Notes: generated from the letters alone by a model not told the origin. Positions 52,945 through 61,515 are shown, numbered from the stretch's first letter. The stretch: DNA of 64,000 bases from Gammaproteobacteria bacterium (GCA_004172865.1 SEBV01000007.1:248001-312000); one strand, 5' to 3'. Numbers and translations are program-made.

Positions 52945-54705
52945 CTATATTCCTTCTTGCGTTACCAAAATACTTTTAGCGGGCAAAACATTTTGTTGGT
53001 AATGCGGTTGATTTACGCCGTGATCAAAAATAAGTTTTTCTTTTGCCCACGAATGCGGCGATGAAACATTAGCGTCGGAAAAATTAACGTAAATTCGCCA
53101 TACGCTTCCGTCGCCCAATTTCCACGTTGCCAATACGGCACCGTCTGCTAAAACGTCAGCACCTTGTGAAATTGCGTTAGGGAGATTGGGCGTCAATTCG
53201 CTGTGGCGCAGTGCCAAGAGATTTTTATAAAAGTCTCTCCAGATTTGATGTTCCGGAGAGGTGTGTGAAGCATCGTCGATAATTGAATTGGTAAATGTAC
53301 TTTGCGCATTTGGGTCTGGAATTTTTTGGAGCGCTTCATCGCTGGTAAAGTGTGAAAATCCAGAAAATTCGTTGCGACGGCCATCGCGCACTAATTTGCT
53401 GAGATCTTCATTGTGATCAGTGAAAAACAAAAATGGTTGGCTCGAACCAAATTCTTCACCCATAAACAAGAGCGGAATCATAGGCGACAATAACAACAAG
53501 GCGGTTGCAACTTTGAGCGCTTCAGGATCTGTCAACAATGACAAGCGTTCACCAAAAGCACGGTTACCGACTTGATCATGATTCTGTAAAAATAAAATAA
53601 AAGCAGTAGGTGGCAAGTGCGCGCTGAGAGAGCCGCGCGGTTCGCCCTTTGCATTAAGCTGGCCTTGATAAATAAATCCTTCGCCTAAAGCGCGAGCTAA
53701 TTTCGCGGTGGGAAGCTCGGCGAAATTTTCGTAATAACCTTCATGTTCATCGGTAAGAATATGGTGCAAGATATTGTGACCATCATCGTTCCATTGCGCG
53801 TTAAATCCCTGTTCTAATAAACTCGCATCGTTGTTTTCATTTTCCAACATTAAATGTATATGACGACTTGGCGCTACAGATGAACGCACGCGTTGGGCAA
53901 GTTCAACTAAAAAATCTTTTTCACTGATAGCATGCACCGCGTCGAAACGCAAACCGTCTACTCGATAATCAAGAATCCACATTAATGCATTCTCGATAAA
54001 ATATTGGCGCACTTGCGGCTTGCGAAAATCGATTGCTGCGCCCCAAGGCGTTTGAATATCGTCGCGGAAAAAACCTTTGGCATAATTGCCTAAATAATTT
54101 CCATCGGGACCAAAATGGTTATACACAACGTCAACAAAAACCATAAGGTCAAGTGAGTGCGCGGTGTCAATTAAACTTTTTAATTCTTCGGGTGTACCGT
54201 AGGAGGATTCGGGCGAGAAGGGCAGTACACCGTCATAACCCCAATTGCGTTCACCAGGAAATTCACTTAGCGGCATTAGTTCAACAGCAGTTACACCAAG
54301 CTCTGCGAGCTTCGGTAGATATTCCTCAACTTTTTTATAGCCGCCAAATAAACCTACATGCAATTCATAAATAACGGCTTCATGCCAGGGGCGGCCATGC
54401 CAGGTTACAGATTTCCAAGGGTAAGCTTGGTCGACAACGCGACTCGCGCTGTGTACATCTTTAACTTGCGCACGCGATGCAGGATCAGGAACCTCCAAAT
54501 CATTATCAATCACGAATTGGTAACTCGTACCTGCCGAACATTCCACCGTATCGCAAAACCAGCCGTCTTTATTTTTTAATAAGTCAAACGAACGGCCATC
54601 ACCTAATTTTACGGCAACGCGCAACACATCCGGTGCCCATAATGCAAAACGAGTGGTTCCATCTTTATTAACAAGTGCGCCATGACGCTCGCCTGGAAGA
54701 GACAT
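52945..54705 (-). CDS. treZ: maltooligosyltrehalose trehalohydrolase TreZ
   Basis: 586 residues, GH13: an N-terminal beta domain (TRFALWAPDVLRVAVKLGDG), VYNHFGPDGNYL, nucleophile Asp in DGLRFDAVHAI, acid/base Glu in LMLENENND and FLQNHDQVGNR. It cleaves trehalose from maltooligosyltrehalose. The frame is open 47 codons upstream inside glgA, but the ATG at 54705 shares one base with the glgA stop (TAATG), the usual sign of coupled translation, and gives the normal length. Confidence 0.95.
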   Translation of the reverse strand: MSLPGERHGALVNKDGTTRFALWAPDVLRVAVKLGDGRSFDLLKNKDGWFCDTVECSAGTSYQFVIDNDLEVPDPASRAQVKDVHSASRVVDQAYPWKSVTWHGRPWHEAVIYELHVGLFGGYKKVEEYLPKLAELGVTAVELMPLSEFPGERNWGYDGVLPFSPESSYGTPEELKSLIDTAHSLDLMVFVDVVYNHFGPDGNYLGNYAKGFFRDDIQTPWGAAIDFRKPQVRQYFIENALMWILDYRVDGLRFDAVHAISEKDFLVELAQRVRSSVAPSRHIHLMLENENNDASLLEQGFNAQWNDDGHNILHHILTDEHEGYYENFAELPTAKLARALGEGFIYQGQLNAKGEPRGSLSAHLPPTAFILFLQNHDQVGNRAFGERLSLLTDPEALKVATALLLLSPMIPLLFMGEEFGSSQPFLFFTDHNEDLSKLVRDGRRNEFSGFSHFTSDEALQKIPDPNAQSTFTNSIIDDASHTSPEHQIWRDFYKNLLALRHSELTPNLPNAISQGADVLADGAVLATWKLGDGSVWRIYVNFSDANVSSPHSWAKEKLIFDHGVNQPHYQQNVLPAKSILVTQEGI

Positions 54706-56279
54706 TATGCGTGCCCCCAAGTATCGCTGATTAAAACATTGTGACCGGTGTATTCGCCAAGCAAGCGACGATATAAATAATCGTAAGGCAATACCGATTG
54801 TTTCCAATAAAGTGGCGATGCCATTGCATGACAGCGCATTGCACACAACAATTTTGGAAATTTAAAAACGTTTAATGCGCGCTGCACCGCGCGCGCGTAA
54901 CTATCCACCGTGACATCGGAAAATAAAAATCCGTTTAAACCATCATCAATCGTATCTGCTAAGCCACCAGTGCGATGTGCAATAGGCAAAGAGCCAAAAC
55001 GTTGCGCGTACATTTGGCTTAAACCGCAAGGTTCAAAACGTGAAGGCATCAATAAGAAATCGCTGCCCGCAAAAATACGGCGTGCATCGGCTTCGTTAAA
55101 ACCTATGTGAACACCAACATGTTGCGGGTGACGTTGCGCGAGGTGCACCAATTCTTTTTCAATTTTTGTTTCGCCGCTGCCCATTACCACTAAACGGCCA
55201 CCAGCTTTAACAATGATGTCTGCAATTCGTAAAGTGAGATCCAACCCTTTTTGATGAGCTAAGCGCGATACCACCGCAAAAAGCGGGCCATTACCCGGCT
55301 TTAAACCAAACATTTTTTCTACGTAATGCGTATTAGCGCGTTTTCCGTTCCACTTGCGTACTGCAAAACCTTCAATTAAATGCGGGTCGGTTGCTGGTTC
55401 CCAACTCTCATCAATGCCGTTAGTGATTCCGCTTAATCGGCCTTCATCCAGCTTTTTCTTTAATAGACCTTCAAGTCCGCAGCCAAATTTTTGTTCAGTA
55501 ATTTCGCGTGCATAATTTTCGCTTACGGTTGTTACATGGTTCGCGTAATTAATGCCTGCTTTTAAAAACGAAAGCTGCCCATAAAATTCCATGCTTTCGA
55601 TATCAAATACCTCGGGCGGAAAACCGAGTTCTGCGCTGCAGTGAGAGGCGCAAAGACCTTGGTGCGCAAGGTTATGAATGGTAAATACACTGGGCGTCAT
55701 TTGGCCTTGCCACTTCATATATGCAGGCGTTAAAGCCGCTGGCCAGTCGTGAGCGTGTACTAATTCTGGTTGCCAATTTAGTGCAGCTTTGCCTCGTGCT
55801 ATTTCTGCAGCGGCATGTGCAAAACAAGCGAAACGAAGGTGATTGTCATTCCAATCTTTTCCAGTAGCGTCGCCGTAAGGATTACCTTCACGCTGATAAA
55901 GCTCAGGACAAATAAGTACGTAAATTACCGGGCCATTTAATCCAAGTGTCTGAATCTGCATTTCCCCAATCTTACACGCGGGAAAGCCAGCGAATGCTTC
56001 AATCGCATCCACAATTTTTATAGCGTGTCCGCTATTAACAATTTGTGTATAGCCCGGAATAAAAACGCGTACATCATTACGTTTTAATAATGCTTTAGGT
56101 AGAGCAGCAGACACGTCGCCAAGCCCACCCACCTTAATCAAATCAGCGTACTCAGATGTTACGAATAAAATGTTTCGCTTATTTTTATAAGCAAGGTTTT
56201 TAACGGATGGCGATGAAAGCTGTAAATCCGCAGGTAAATTGAGATGTGAGAGATGCGCGATACTAGCAGCGGTTCCCAT
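54705..56279 (-). CDS. glgA: glycogen synthase GlgA
   Basis: 524 residues, GT5 with GT-B fold: the ADP-glucose motif KVGGLGDV near residue 48, HAHDWPAAL, the C-terminal VVSRLAHQKGLDL, and MPSRFEPCGLSQMYAQRFGSLP with the catalytic Glu. It extends alpha-1,4-glucan from ADP-glucose. The start at 56279 is chosen because GGAG lies seven bases upstream; the open frame begins with TTG four codons earlier. First gene of a glgA-treZ pair, so storage glucan and its conversion to trehalose are encoded together. No glgB, glgC, glgP or malQ in the window. Confidence 0.95.
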   Translation of the reverse strand: MGTAASIAHLSHLNLPADLQLSSPSVKNLAYKNKRNILFVTSEYADLIKVGGLGDVSAALPKALLKRNDVRVFIPGYTQIVNSGHAIKIVDAIEAFAGFPACKIGEMQIQTLGLNGPVIYVLICPELYQREGNPYGDATGKDWNDNHLRFACFAHAAAEIARGKAALNWQPELVHAHDWPAALTPAYMKWQGQMTPSVFTIHNLAHQGLCASHCSAELGFPPEVFDIESMEFYGQLSFLKAGINYANHVTTVSENYAREITEQKFGCGLEGLLKKKLDEGRLSGITNGIDESWEPATDPHLIEGFAVRKWNGKRANTHYVEKMFGLKPGNGPLFAVVSRLAHQKGLDLTLRIADIIVKAGGRLVVMGSGETKIEKELVHLAQRHPQHVGVHIGFNEADARRIFAGSDFLLMPSRFEPCGLSQMYAQRFGSLPIAHRTGGLADTIDDGLNGFLFSDVTVDSYARAVQRALNVFKFPKLLCAMRCHAMASPLYWKQSVLPYDYLYRRLLGEYTGHNVLISDTWGHA

Positions 56280-56501
56280 GGTAGACTCCAAAATAGTATT
56301 TCATTAATACAGCAATGACCGTGCCTGTTGCCAAGCTTAGAGTCTTATCTGTCGCAAATTTCCGTTAAATTATTCTGCAATTAATCAACACTTATAGTGA
56401 TGACTCGGTACAAATGCAGAAGTTCTTTATTTCTTAGCACAATTCAGCGTCAAAAAATATTTAAAAACTATAAGTAAACTATTTTTAACGCAGTGCAATA
56501 T

Positions 56502-57611
56502 TTAAACCGGAGGTTGATGTTCTGGTGTATGTATTTGGTCTGCGCTTGAAGGCGCTTTAGGCGCTTCCTCGTGCAAGTTTGCACGCAATTGCGGCAGTGA
56601 TTCTGGGTAATGCAAGCTAATAAAATTAATTAACTTTTCACGCACAAAACAGCGCAAATCCCAGTTGCTAGAAGAATCTTTGCTGCTCACCAAAATACGC
56701 AATTGCATTGCTTTGTCAGTAGCATCGGTGACTTGTAAAACGGATACTTTTCCATCCCACAAATTAGGTGATTGCTTACATAACTCGTCCAACTCTTTGC
56801 GTAGCGGTTCTAATGGCATTGAATAATCCACCCATAAAAATAACGAACCGATTAGATCAGATGTTTTACGTGTCCAATTTTGAAATGGATGTTCAATAAA
56901 ATATTGCAGCGGCACCACTAAGCGACGGTCATCCCAAATCCGAATCACGACATAGGTGCCGGTTATTTCTTCCACACGACCCCATTCGTTTTCTACGATC
57001 ACAACATCATCCAAACGAATAGGTTGGGTAATGGCAAGTTGTAAGCCGGCAATTAAATTTCCTAAGACAGGTTTTGCAGCAAAACCAACGGCTAACCCTG
57101 CCAAACCCGCAGAGGCAAGTAAGCTGGTGCCAAATTGGCGTGCATTAGGAAATGTCATTAGCATTGCTGCTAAACCAAATAAAATTATAAAAAAACCGAG
57201 AGTCTGGACCAACACTTTAGTTTGCGTTTGAATTCTGCGGGCAGATAAATTGTCGGTAATATTCATTGGGTTGCGCTGCAAAATAATATCTTGCCCAACC
57301 GCGATAATTCTTAAACCTAACCACGTTAAGGCACCAATAATAAACAGCGAATTTATGTGTCGTGCCAAATCAATAAAATGAAAATCGTCATCCGCTGAGC
57401 CTAAATAGGCGCGTAAGCCGAGTAGGGGAATAAGTAGATTAATAGGGGGTTTTATACGCTCCAATAAATCGCGAGCAAATGAGAACGGGCTGGCAATGCG
57501 AGTTAATAATTTCGTAAGAAGCGGCGCAATTACGGCGAGCACTAGAACCAGAACGGCGGCACCTAATAATAATTTTAATTCGGGGAGGTACTGCTCCCAA
57601 TTAATTGTCAT
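56502..57611 (-). CDS. mechanosensitive channel, MscS family
   Basis: 369 residues. Three to four N-terminal membrane helices (about 12-38, 75-100, 130-150) lead to the pore-lining helix (ASAGLAGLAVGFAAKPVLGNLIAGLQLA, in pieces, about 165-190) and the MscS beta domain (RLDDVVIVENEWGRVEEI), with a Pro/Glu-rich end. It releases solutes on hypo-osmotic shock. AGGAG lies 7 bases upstream of the second of two close ATG codons (57611); the open frame goes on to 57710. The stress motif at 57772-57790 is 160 bases upstream. Confidence 0.92.
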   Translation of the reverse strand: MTINWEQYLPELKLLLGAAVLVLVLAVIAPLLTKLLTRIASPFSFARDLLERIKPPINLLIPLLGLRAYLGSADDDFHFIDLARHINSLFIIGALTWLGLRIIAVGQDIILQRNPMNITDNLSARRIQTQTKVLVQTLGFFIILFGLAAMLMTFPNARQFGTSLLASAGLAGLAVGFAAKPVLGNLIAGLQLAITQPIRLDDVVIVENEWGRVEEITGTYVVIRIWDDRRLVVPLQYFIEHPFQNWTRKTSDLIGSLFLWVDYSMPLEPLRKELDELCKQSPNLWDGKVSVLQVTDATDKAMQLRILVSSKDSSSNWDLRCFVREKLINFISLHYPESLPQLRANLHEEAPKAPSSADQIHTPEHQPPV

Positions 57612-57771
57612 TGTCATACTCCTACAATCTGTACTACACAATTTATTGGTGATTCGCGAACTAATGCAAAACGCTAAAATGATATTTATCGCGACACTTT
57701 TTAGTAACAAATGTTATCAATGTGTTAAAAGCTATCGCGATAGCGCATTTATATCACCGTGAGAAATAGAG

Positions 57772-57790
57772 GCTCTGTATGCGAGCGCAC
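57772..57790 (-). promoter_or_regulatory. 19-bp stress motif upstream of the mscS-like gene
   Basis: Minus strand reads GTGCGCTCGCATACAGAGC, 160 bases before the start at 57611. The plus strand of the same spot also contains a CGAGCGCACACAGAC half-match. Confidence 0.55.
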
Positions 57791-57874
57791 ACAGACATCG
57801 AATTGGAGAGTTATTGGCGGTTATGTATGAAGAGAAGAGTGCGTCTGTCGCGTAAATCTTTAAGGTTGTAATGA

Positions 57875-58246
57875 TTAATTCGGTTTACGTAGCGCTAAAA
57901 TTAATTCTTGTTTATTCATGGTTGAGCGACCGCTGATATTTTTTGTGCGAGCTTTGATAAGCAGCTCTGACTTTTTTTGTGATTCTAGTGAATCTACCTT
58001 GGATTTTTCCTGCTTAGTGTGAACAGCATTTTTTGCAGAATCTTCCCGCGCTTCTGCTTTCTGAATTTTACTGGTCGTTTTTCCAGAACCCGATTTTTCA
58101 CCGCCGCCTGATTGTTTATTAACGGTAGCCCAAGCTATGGCTTCAGCCTTTTTCGTGGGTATTCCCTGAGCTTTGTAGCTTGTTTCAATTTGTTGAGCTT
58201 TCTTCTTTTGCTCCGTTGAATATTTTGCTTTGCTACCTTGAACCAT
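57875..58246 (-). CDS. basic small protein with KYSTEQKKKA and Rho_N-like regions
   Basis: 123 residues. The first 50 (SKAKYSTEQKKKAQQIETSY, then PTKKAEAIAWATVNKQSGGG) match a family often labelled 'plasmid stabilization protein' on little evidence. A Lys/Ser/Glu-rich linker follows, and the last 30 residues (KKSELLIKARTKNISGRSTMNKQELILAL) look like a SAP or Rho N-terminal nucleic-acid-binding helix pair. Probably cytoplasmic and nucleic-acid-associated. It lies 39 bp after the GFA gene and may share its transcript. Common near ku/ligD and stress genes. Confidence 0.8.
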   Translation of the reverse strand: MVQGSKAKYSTEQKKKAQQIETSYKAQGIPTKKAEAIAWATVNKQSGGGEKSGSGKTTSKIQKAEAREDSAKNAVHTKQEKSKVDSLESQKKSELLIKARTKNISGRSTMNKQELILALRKPN

Positions 58247-58285
58247 TACACTACTCCAACTTCATAAATTGATGAAAGCGTACTG

Positions 58286-58690
58286 TTAGAGATACGCAGT
58301 TTCTTCGGGCGAATTCTGCCAATTATCATGCAATCCATCGCTAACGCGTACCGGTGCTGCAGCTAATTCTTTGGTGTCGATATCATCTAGGCAGGAGAGG
58401 TGAATGCTGTAGAAATCTCCGCCAACTTCTTCGAGGTATCCGCGAGTAAATGTGCGAACGCCGCAATGTTTACAAAATAAGTTGTGAGTAGAGTGCGTAT
58501 TAAATAGGTAATCGTTTAAATCGTTTTCACCGGATATTAAAGTGAATGCAGCGGGCTTGATAGTAACGCACCATAAGCGTATTTTGCGGCAGAAAGAGCA
58601 GTTACACTTTCCAGTGCCTTGAGCTAAATCAAATTTAACTCTAATTTTTACTTTTCCGCAGTGGCAACTGCCGTGATAAGTCTTTTCCAT
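58286..58690 (-). CDS. GFA/CENP-V family zinc protein
   Basis: 134 residues with the zinc cysteines of the GFA fold: CHCGKVKIRV (near residue 9), CNCSFCRK (near 33-40) and CKHCGVRTF (near 82-90). Named after a proposed glutathione-dependent formaldehyde-activating enzyme, but most members have no proven activity. AGGTG lies six bases before the ATG at 58690; the frame is open 12 codons more. Confidence 0.9.
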   Translation of the reverse strand: MEKTYHGSCHCGKVKIRVKFDLAQGTGKCNCSFCRKIRLWCVTIKPAAFTLISGENDLNDYLFNTHSTHNLFCKHCGVRTFTRGYLEEVGGDFYSIHLSCLDDIDTKELAAAPVRVSDGLHDNWQNSPEETAYL

Positions 58691-58785
58691 CTCAATCACC
58701 TTTAAGTAGATAAACAGAAACCACAACTCTTAAATTAAATCCTTTTGAATCCCTATATCCCCTAATTTTTCTACAGCCCAACAGT

Positions 58786-58812
58786 GAAAATGACGGCAAT
58801 GCCGTCATTTTC
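58786..58812 (-). terminator. perfect hairpin after the DUF4142 gene
   Basis: GAAAATGACGGCA and its inverse TGCCGTCATTTTC meet around a single base. The T-run is in the stem end itself. It lies 17 bp beyond the DUF4142 stop. Confidence 0.75.
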
Positions 58813-58828
58813 TACTTAAAGCATCAAC

Positions 58829-59344
58829 TTATTTCTTTTTATAAGTTTTTGCTAATTCTTGTGCCAAGTGCAAATGATGCTCAAGTTTTGGCAACGTCGC
58901 TACCGCGAAGCTAGCTAACTCAGGATCGGGAGATACTGATGCTTTCTTGAAAAGTGCAATCGCATCTTCATGCGCTTTTACTTGGTTATTTGCGTAGGCT
59001 TCGTCGAAAGATTCGCCATCGCGTTGTTTCAGTACAGCTGCTTTAGCTTTATTCATCAATTCCGCTTCGGTAGAAACTTTCAGTTTCTTCTTAGCTGCAA
59101 TGCTAGCCAATTCTCTGTTAGCGGCGGTGTGATCATTAATGACTGCTTGAGCGAAAGTTTTTACATCGCCAGCAGTTGATTTTTGCAAAGCCAGTTTGGC
59201 GGTCTCAATTTCTGCTATACCAGCGGCAGAAGCATCTTCTACGAAATCATCTGCATCCACAGTGTCTGCTGCCATTGCAGTGCCGCACACAGCGCTGAAT
59301 GCGAAAAGGAATGCACCGGTCATTAACAATTTAGTTGTCTTCAT
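58829..59344 (-). CDS. periplasmic DUF4142 protein
   Basis: 171 residues: signal peptide (LLMTGAFLFAFSAVCGTAMA, cleavage after AMA), then the helical DUF4142 domain with FVEDASAAGIAEIETAKLAL, then KTFAQAVINDHTAANREL and HEDAIALFKKAS. The family is a ferritin-like four-helix bundle without clear metal ligands, exported, and induced by stress. Start preceded by AGAGGTAATCAAT. A copy of the stress motif is 108 bases upstream; a perfect hairpin follows the stop. Confidence 0.9.
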   Translation of the reverse strand: MKTTKLLMTGAFLFAFSAVCGTAMAADTVDADDFVEDASAAGIAEIETAKLALQKSTAGDVKTFAQAVINDHTAANRELASIAAKKKLKVSTEAELMNKAKAAVLKQRDGESFDEAYANNQVKAHEDAIALFKKASVSPDPELASFAVATLPKLEHHLHLAQELAKTYKKK

Positions 59345-59452
59345 ATTGATTACCTCTGTTTTAAATGTAGTTACGAGTTATTAAATAATTTCCTTCTACG
59401 GGCGGCATGTGACTGCTACCTTGATGCGAAGGTTGCCAAACTGAAAAGGTTA

Positions 59453-59471
59453 ATACGGTGCGTTAGCGAAC
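59453..59471 (-). promoter_or_regulatory. 19-bp stress motif upstream of the DUF4142 gene
   Basis: Minus strand reads GTTCGCTAACGCACCGTAT, 108 bases before the start. Because of its dyad it also fits on the plus strand (GTGCGTTAGCGAACTCA) facing the KGG gene. Confidence 0.65.
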
Positions 59472-59755
59472 TCAAAATATAAGATCATGTTTCGCTTTAG
59501 TGGATTGCCTATTAACAGATTTAATTTTAAAAATTTAATCTATGCGATTTTTCTTAAAAATATTAATGATGGTATTTCATTTAAATTGTTTTAATAATTT
59601 ATAAAATTATTTGGTAATTGCAAATTGCTCTAAAGATCTATTGAAATTAAAAAAATTAGGTGCTTAGATAAAAATGAGTGTGAAAACACTTGCTGTTAGT
59701 TAGAAGTTTTTTACTTTTAATTAGTGGGAACATTAATGTAATCACCGCGAGGAAA
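59472..59755. other. AT-rich promoter region between DUF4142 and KGG genes
   Basis: About 280 bp with no gene. It should contain the KGG gene promoter. Nothing else is recognisable. Confidence 0.5.
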
Positions 59756-59761
59756 ATGAAT

Positions 59762-59911
59762 ATGGCCCAGCAACACGAAGGTAAAGGAAATTTTGCTGAA
59801 AACCCAAAAGCGGCTTCGGCGGCAGGTAAAAAGGGTGGTCAAGCAAGCCATTCAAAAACTACATCCAAGCAAGGCTCAGGCGGGAACTCCAAAAGCGGAC
59901 AAAAGTCATAG
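59762..59911 (+). CDS. KGG-motif stress protein (GsiB-like), 49 aa
   Basis: MAQQHEGKGNFAENPKAASA is followed by AGKKGGQASHSKTTSKQGSG and a Lys/Ser/Gly tail. The GNFAxxPxxAxxAGxKGG block is the KGG motif of small hydrophilic stress-induced proteins (YciG and GsiB type). Entirely disordered and soluble. AGGAAA is eight bases before the ATG at 59762; another ATG six bases earlier is too close to it. A 13-bp hairpin follows the stop. Confidence 0.88.
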   Translation: MAQQHEGKGNFAENPKAASAAGKKGGQASHSKTTSKQGSGGNSKSGQKS

Positions 59912-59921
59912 CTCAGGAGCG

Positions 59922-59948
59922 GTGGATGGAAGCACTGCTTCCATCCAC
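59922..59948 (+). terminator. hairpin after the KGG gene
   Basis: GTGGATGGAAGCA and its perfect inverse TGCTTCCATCCAC around one base, 10 bp after the stop. No T-run follows, so termination is probable rather than certain. Confidence 0.6.
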
Positions 59949-60011
59949 TACTACTTAAAGCAATTTAAATAACCCATGTAAGTTTAATTAGAAATAATAA
60001 TTGGTGAGAAA

Positions 60012-60143
60012 ATGAAAAATCTTGAAAAATTAATTTTAAGGCAAGTCGTATTTGCGTTGATTCCATTGCCAGACATGGTTTGTCGTTCCGGTCAATTCAT
60101 CGCTAGCATGCCTGTTCCAATTTCTATGGCGGCAATGAAATAA
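60012..60143 (+). CDS. possible small protein, 43 aa
   Basis: MKNLEKLILRQVVFALIPLP continues to a stop at 60141 with a mixed tail including CRSGQFIASMPVPI. No family known. GGTGAG just before the ATG could serve as ribosome-binding site. Coding status is uncertain. Confidence 0.3.
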   Translation: MKNLEKLILRQVVFALIPLPDMVCRSGQFIASMPVPISMAAMK

Positions 60144-60179
60144 TGCTCGTCAAGCCTGCCCATTTTTCTTCACTGGCCT

Positions 60180-60198
60180 GTGAGGCAGCGTACAGAAA
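60180..60198 (+). promoter_or_regulatory. 19-bp stress motif before the small gene upstream of ku
   Basis: GTGAGGCAGCGTACAGAAA on the plus strand ends at the base before the ATG at 60199. If it is a promoter element, translation must start further in, for example at the ATG at 60241. Confidence 0.45.
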
Positions 60199-60441
60199 AT
60201 GATAAAGGAATTTCCAAATCATGTTGCCTGGACAGACGCAATGGCGGATGGTGGCAGCTTTGTGGGTTTAATTGAATACCAACGAAAATTGCCTTTTTCC
60301 TGCGTACATATATTGTGGGTGATAAATCCCGCCATTAGCGATCAAATTGAAGCCGAGTTATCGGCAATTAAAATGCTTGAAAAGATTTGCAGAATTACTG
60401 ATAGCGATACTGTTGTCTACGATGATGGCGTAGCACTTTAA
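60199..60441 (+). CDS. small hypothetical protein upstream of ku, up to 80 aa
   Basis: Unrecognised alpha/beta protein: GSFVGLIEYQRKLPFSCVHILWVINP, then a helix (QIEAELSAIKMLEKICRIT) and a final acidic strand (SDTVVYDDGVAL). No signal peptide. The frame starts at 60199; the stress motif directly before it makes the inner ATG at 60241 (MADGGSFVG) an alternative start, giving 66 residues. It lies 82 bp before ku and in the same direction. Confidence 0.55.
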   Translation: MIKEFPNHVAWTDAMADGGSFVGLIEYQRKLPFSCVHILWVINPAISDQIEAELSAIKMLEKICRITDSDTVVYDDGVAL

Positions 60442-60523
60442 TTAGCAAATTTTTAGGCATATTTATCGCAAATGCGTCGATCAATAAAGATCACGGTAAT
60501 CAATCGCTACAAGGAAATTTGCA

Positions 60524-61510
60524 ATGGCTAGAGCAATTTGGAAAGGCGCAATAAGTTTTGGGCTGGTTCATATTCCAGTGGCGTTGCAATCTGCCACGTC
60601 TTCTGATGCTGTGGATTTCGACTGGCTTGATGAACGCAGCATGGAACCCGTGGGTTACAAACGCATAAATAAGGCTACCGGCAAGGAAGTTTCTAAAGAA
60701 CATATTGTAAAAGGAATTCAATATGAGAAAGGCCGCTACGTAATTTTAAGTGAAGAAGAAATTCGCACTGCGCATCCTACCTCCACACAAACCATTGATA
60801 TTTTCTCGTTTGTTTCCAGTGATGAAATTCCCCTGACCAATATTGATACTCCATATTACTTAGCGCCTGATAAACGTGGCGAAAAAGTTTATGCACTTTT
60901 GCGTGAAACCTTGGTAGATGCAAACAAGGTTGCACTTGCCTATGTAATTCTTCATACCCGTCAACATTTAGCGGCACTTATGCCAATCGACTCTGCGCTG
61001 GTACTAGTGCTTTTACGCTGGCCCAATGAGGTTCGCGGCCTTGATGAGATCGCCTTAACTAAAGCCACTACCGATGCATCGCTCACTAAAAGCGAAAAAG
61101 ATATGGCAAAACGCTTAGTGAGTGATATGTCTGGTAAATGGCAACCAGAAGAATATCGCGATACTTTCAAGGAAAAAATAATGGAACTGGTCGAGAGGAA
61201 GGCGAGTGATGGTGAAATTGAAAATGTTGAAACAGAAGCTGGCGAAGAAACTCGCAAGAGTGCGGACATTATTGATCTAACTGAATTGTTAAAAAGAAGT
61301 TTGCGTGGTGAAAAATCCAAGCCAACTTCCAGCAGAAAATCAGCAGAACCAGCGAAAGTAAAAACGGCTTCTAAAACAAGTGCTGCAAAAGCCGAACCTA
61401 AAGAAAAAAAGCCTACTAGTACCGCTAAAGTTAAGACATCCACTTCTAAATCAACAACTGCCAAAACGTCCACCACTAAAACTGCCAAAAGTAAGTCTTC
61501 AGCGAGGTAG
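60524..61510 (+). CDS. ku: non-homologous end joining protein Ku
   Basis: 328 residues. The bacterial Ku core spans about 1-255: ARAIWKGAISFGLVHIPVAL, then KEHIVKGIQYEKGRYVIL, IDTPYYLAPDKRGEKVYALL and MPIDSALVLVLLRWPNEVRG. The C-terminal tail (about 262-328) is a basic, low-complexity stretch of Lys, Ser, Thr and Ala, as in long-tailed Ku proteins where it binds DNA and threads LigD onto ends. Ku homodimers bind double-strand break ends and recruit LigD. AAGGAAATTTGCA precedes the start. ligD begins 5 bp after the stop. Confidence 0.96.
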   Translation: MARAIWKGAISFGLVHIPVALQSATSSDAVDFDWLDERSMEPVGYKRINKATGKEVSKEHIVKGIQYEKGRYVILSEEEIRTAHPTSTQTIDIFSFVSSDEIPLTNIDTPYYLAPDKRGEKVYALLRETLVDANKVALAYVILHTRQHLAALMPIDSALVLVLLRWPNEVRGLDEIALTKATTDASLTKSEKDMAKRLVSDMSGKWQPEEYRDTFKEKIMELVERKASDGEIENVETEAGEETRKSADIIDLTELLKRSLRGEKSKPTSSRKSAEPAKVKTASKTSAAKAEPKEKKPTSTAKVKTSTSKSTTAKTSTTKTAKSKSSAR

Positions 61511-61515
61511 TTCCT

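Noticed and set aside
59501-59519. Possible eleventh stress motif facing the KGG gene (GATTGCCTATTAACAGATT)
   Set aside because: It lacks T2 and C10, positions kept by all the other sites.
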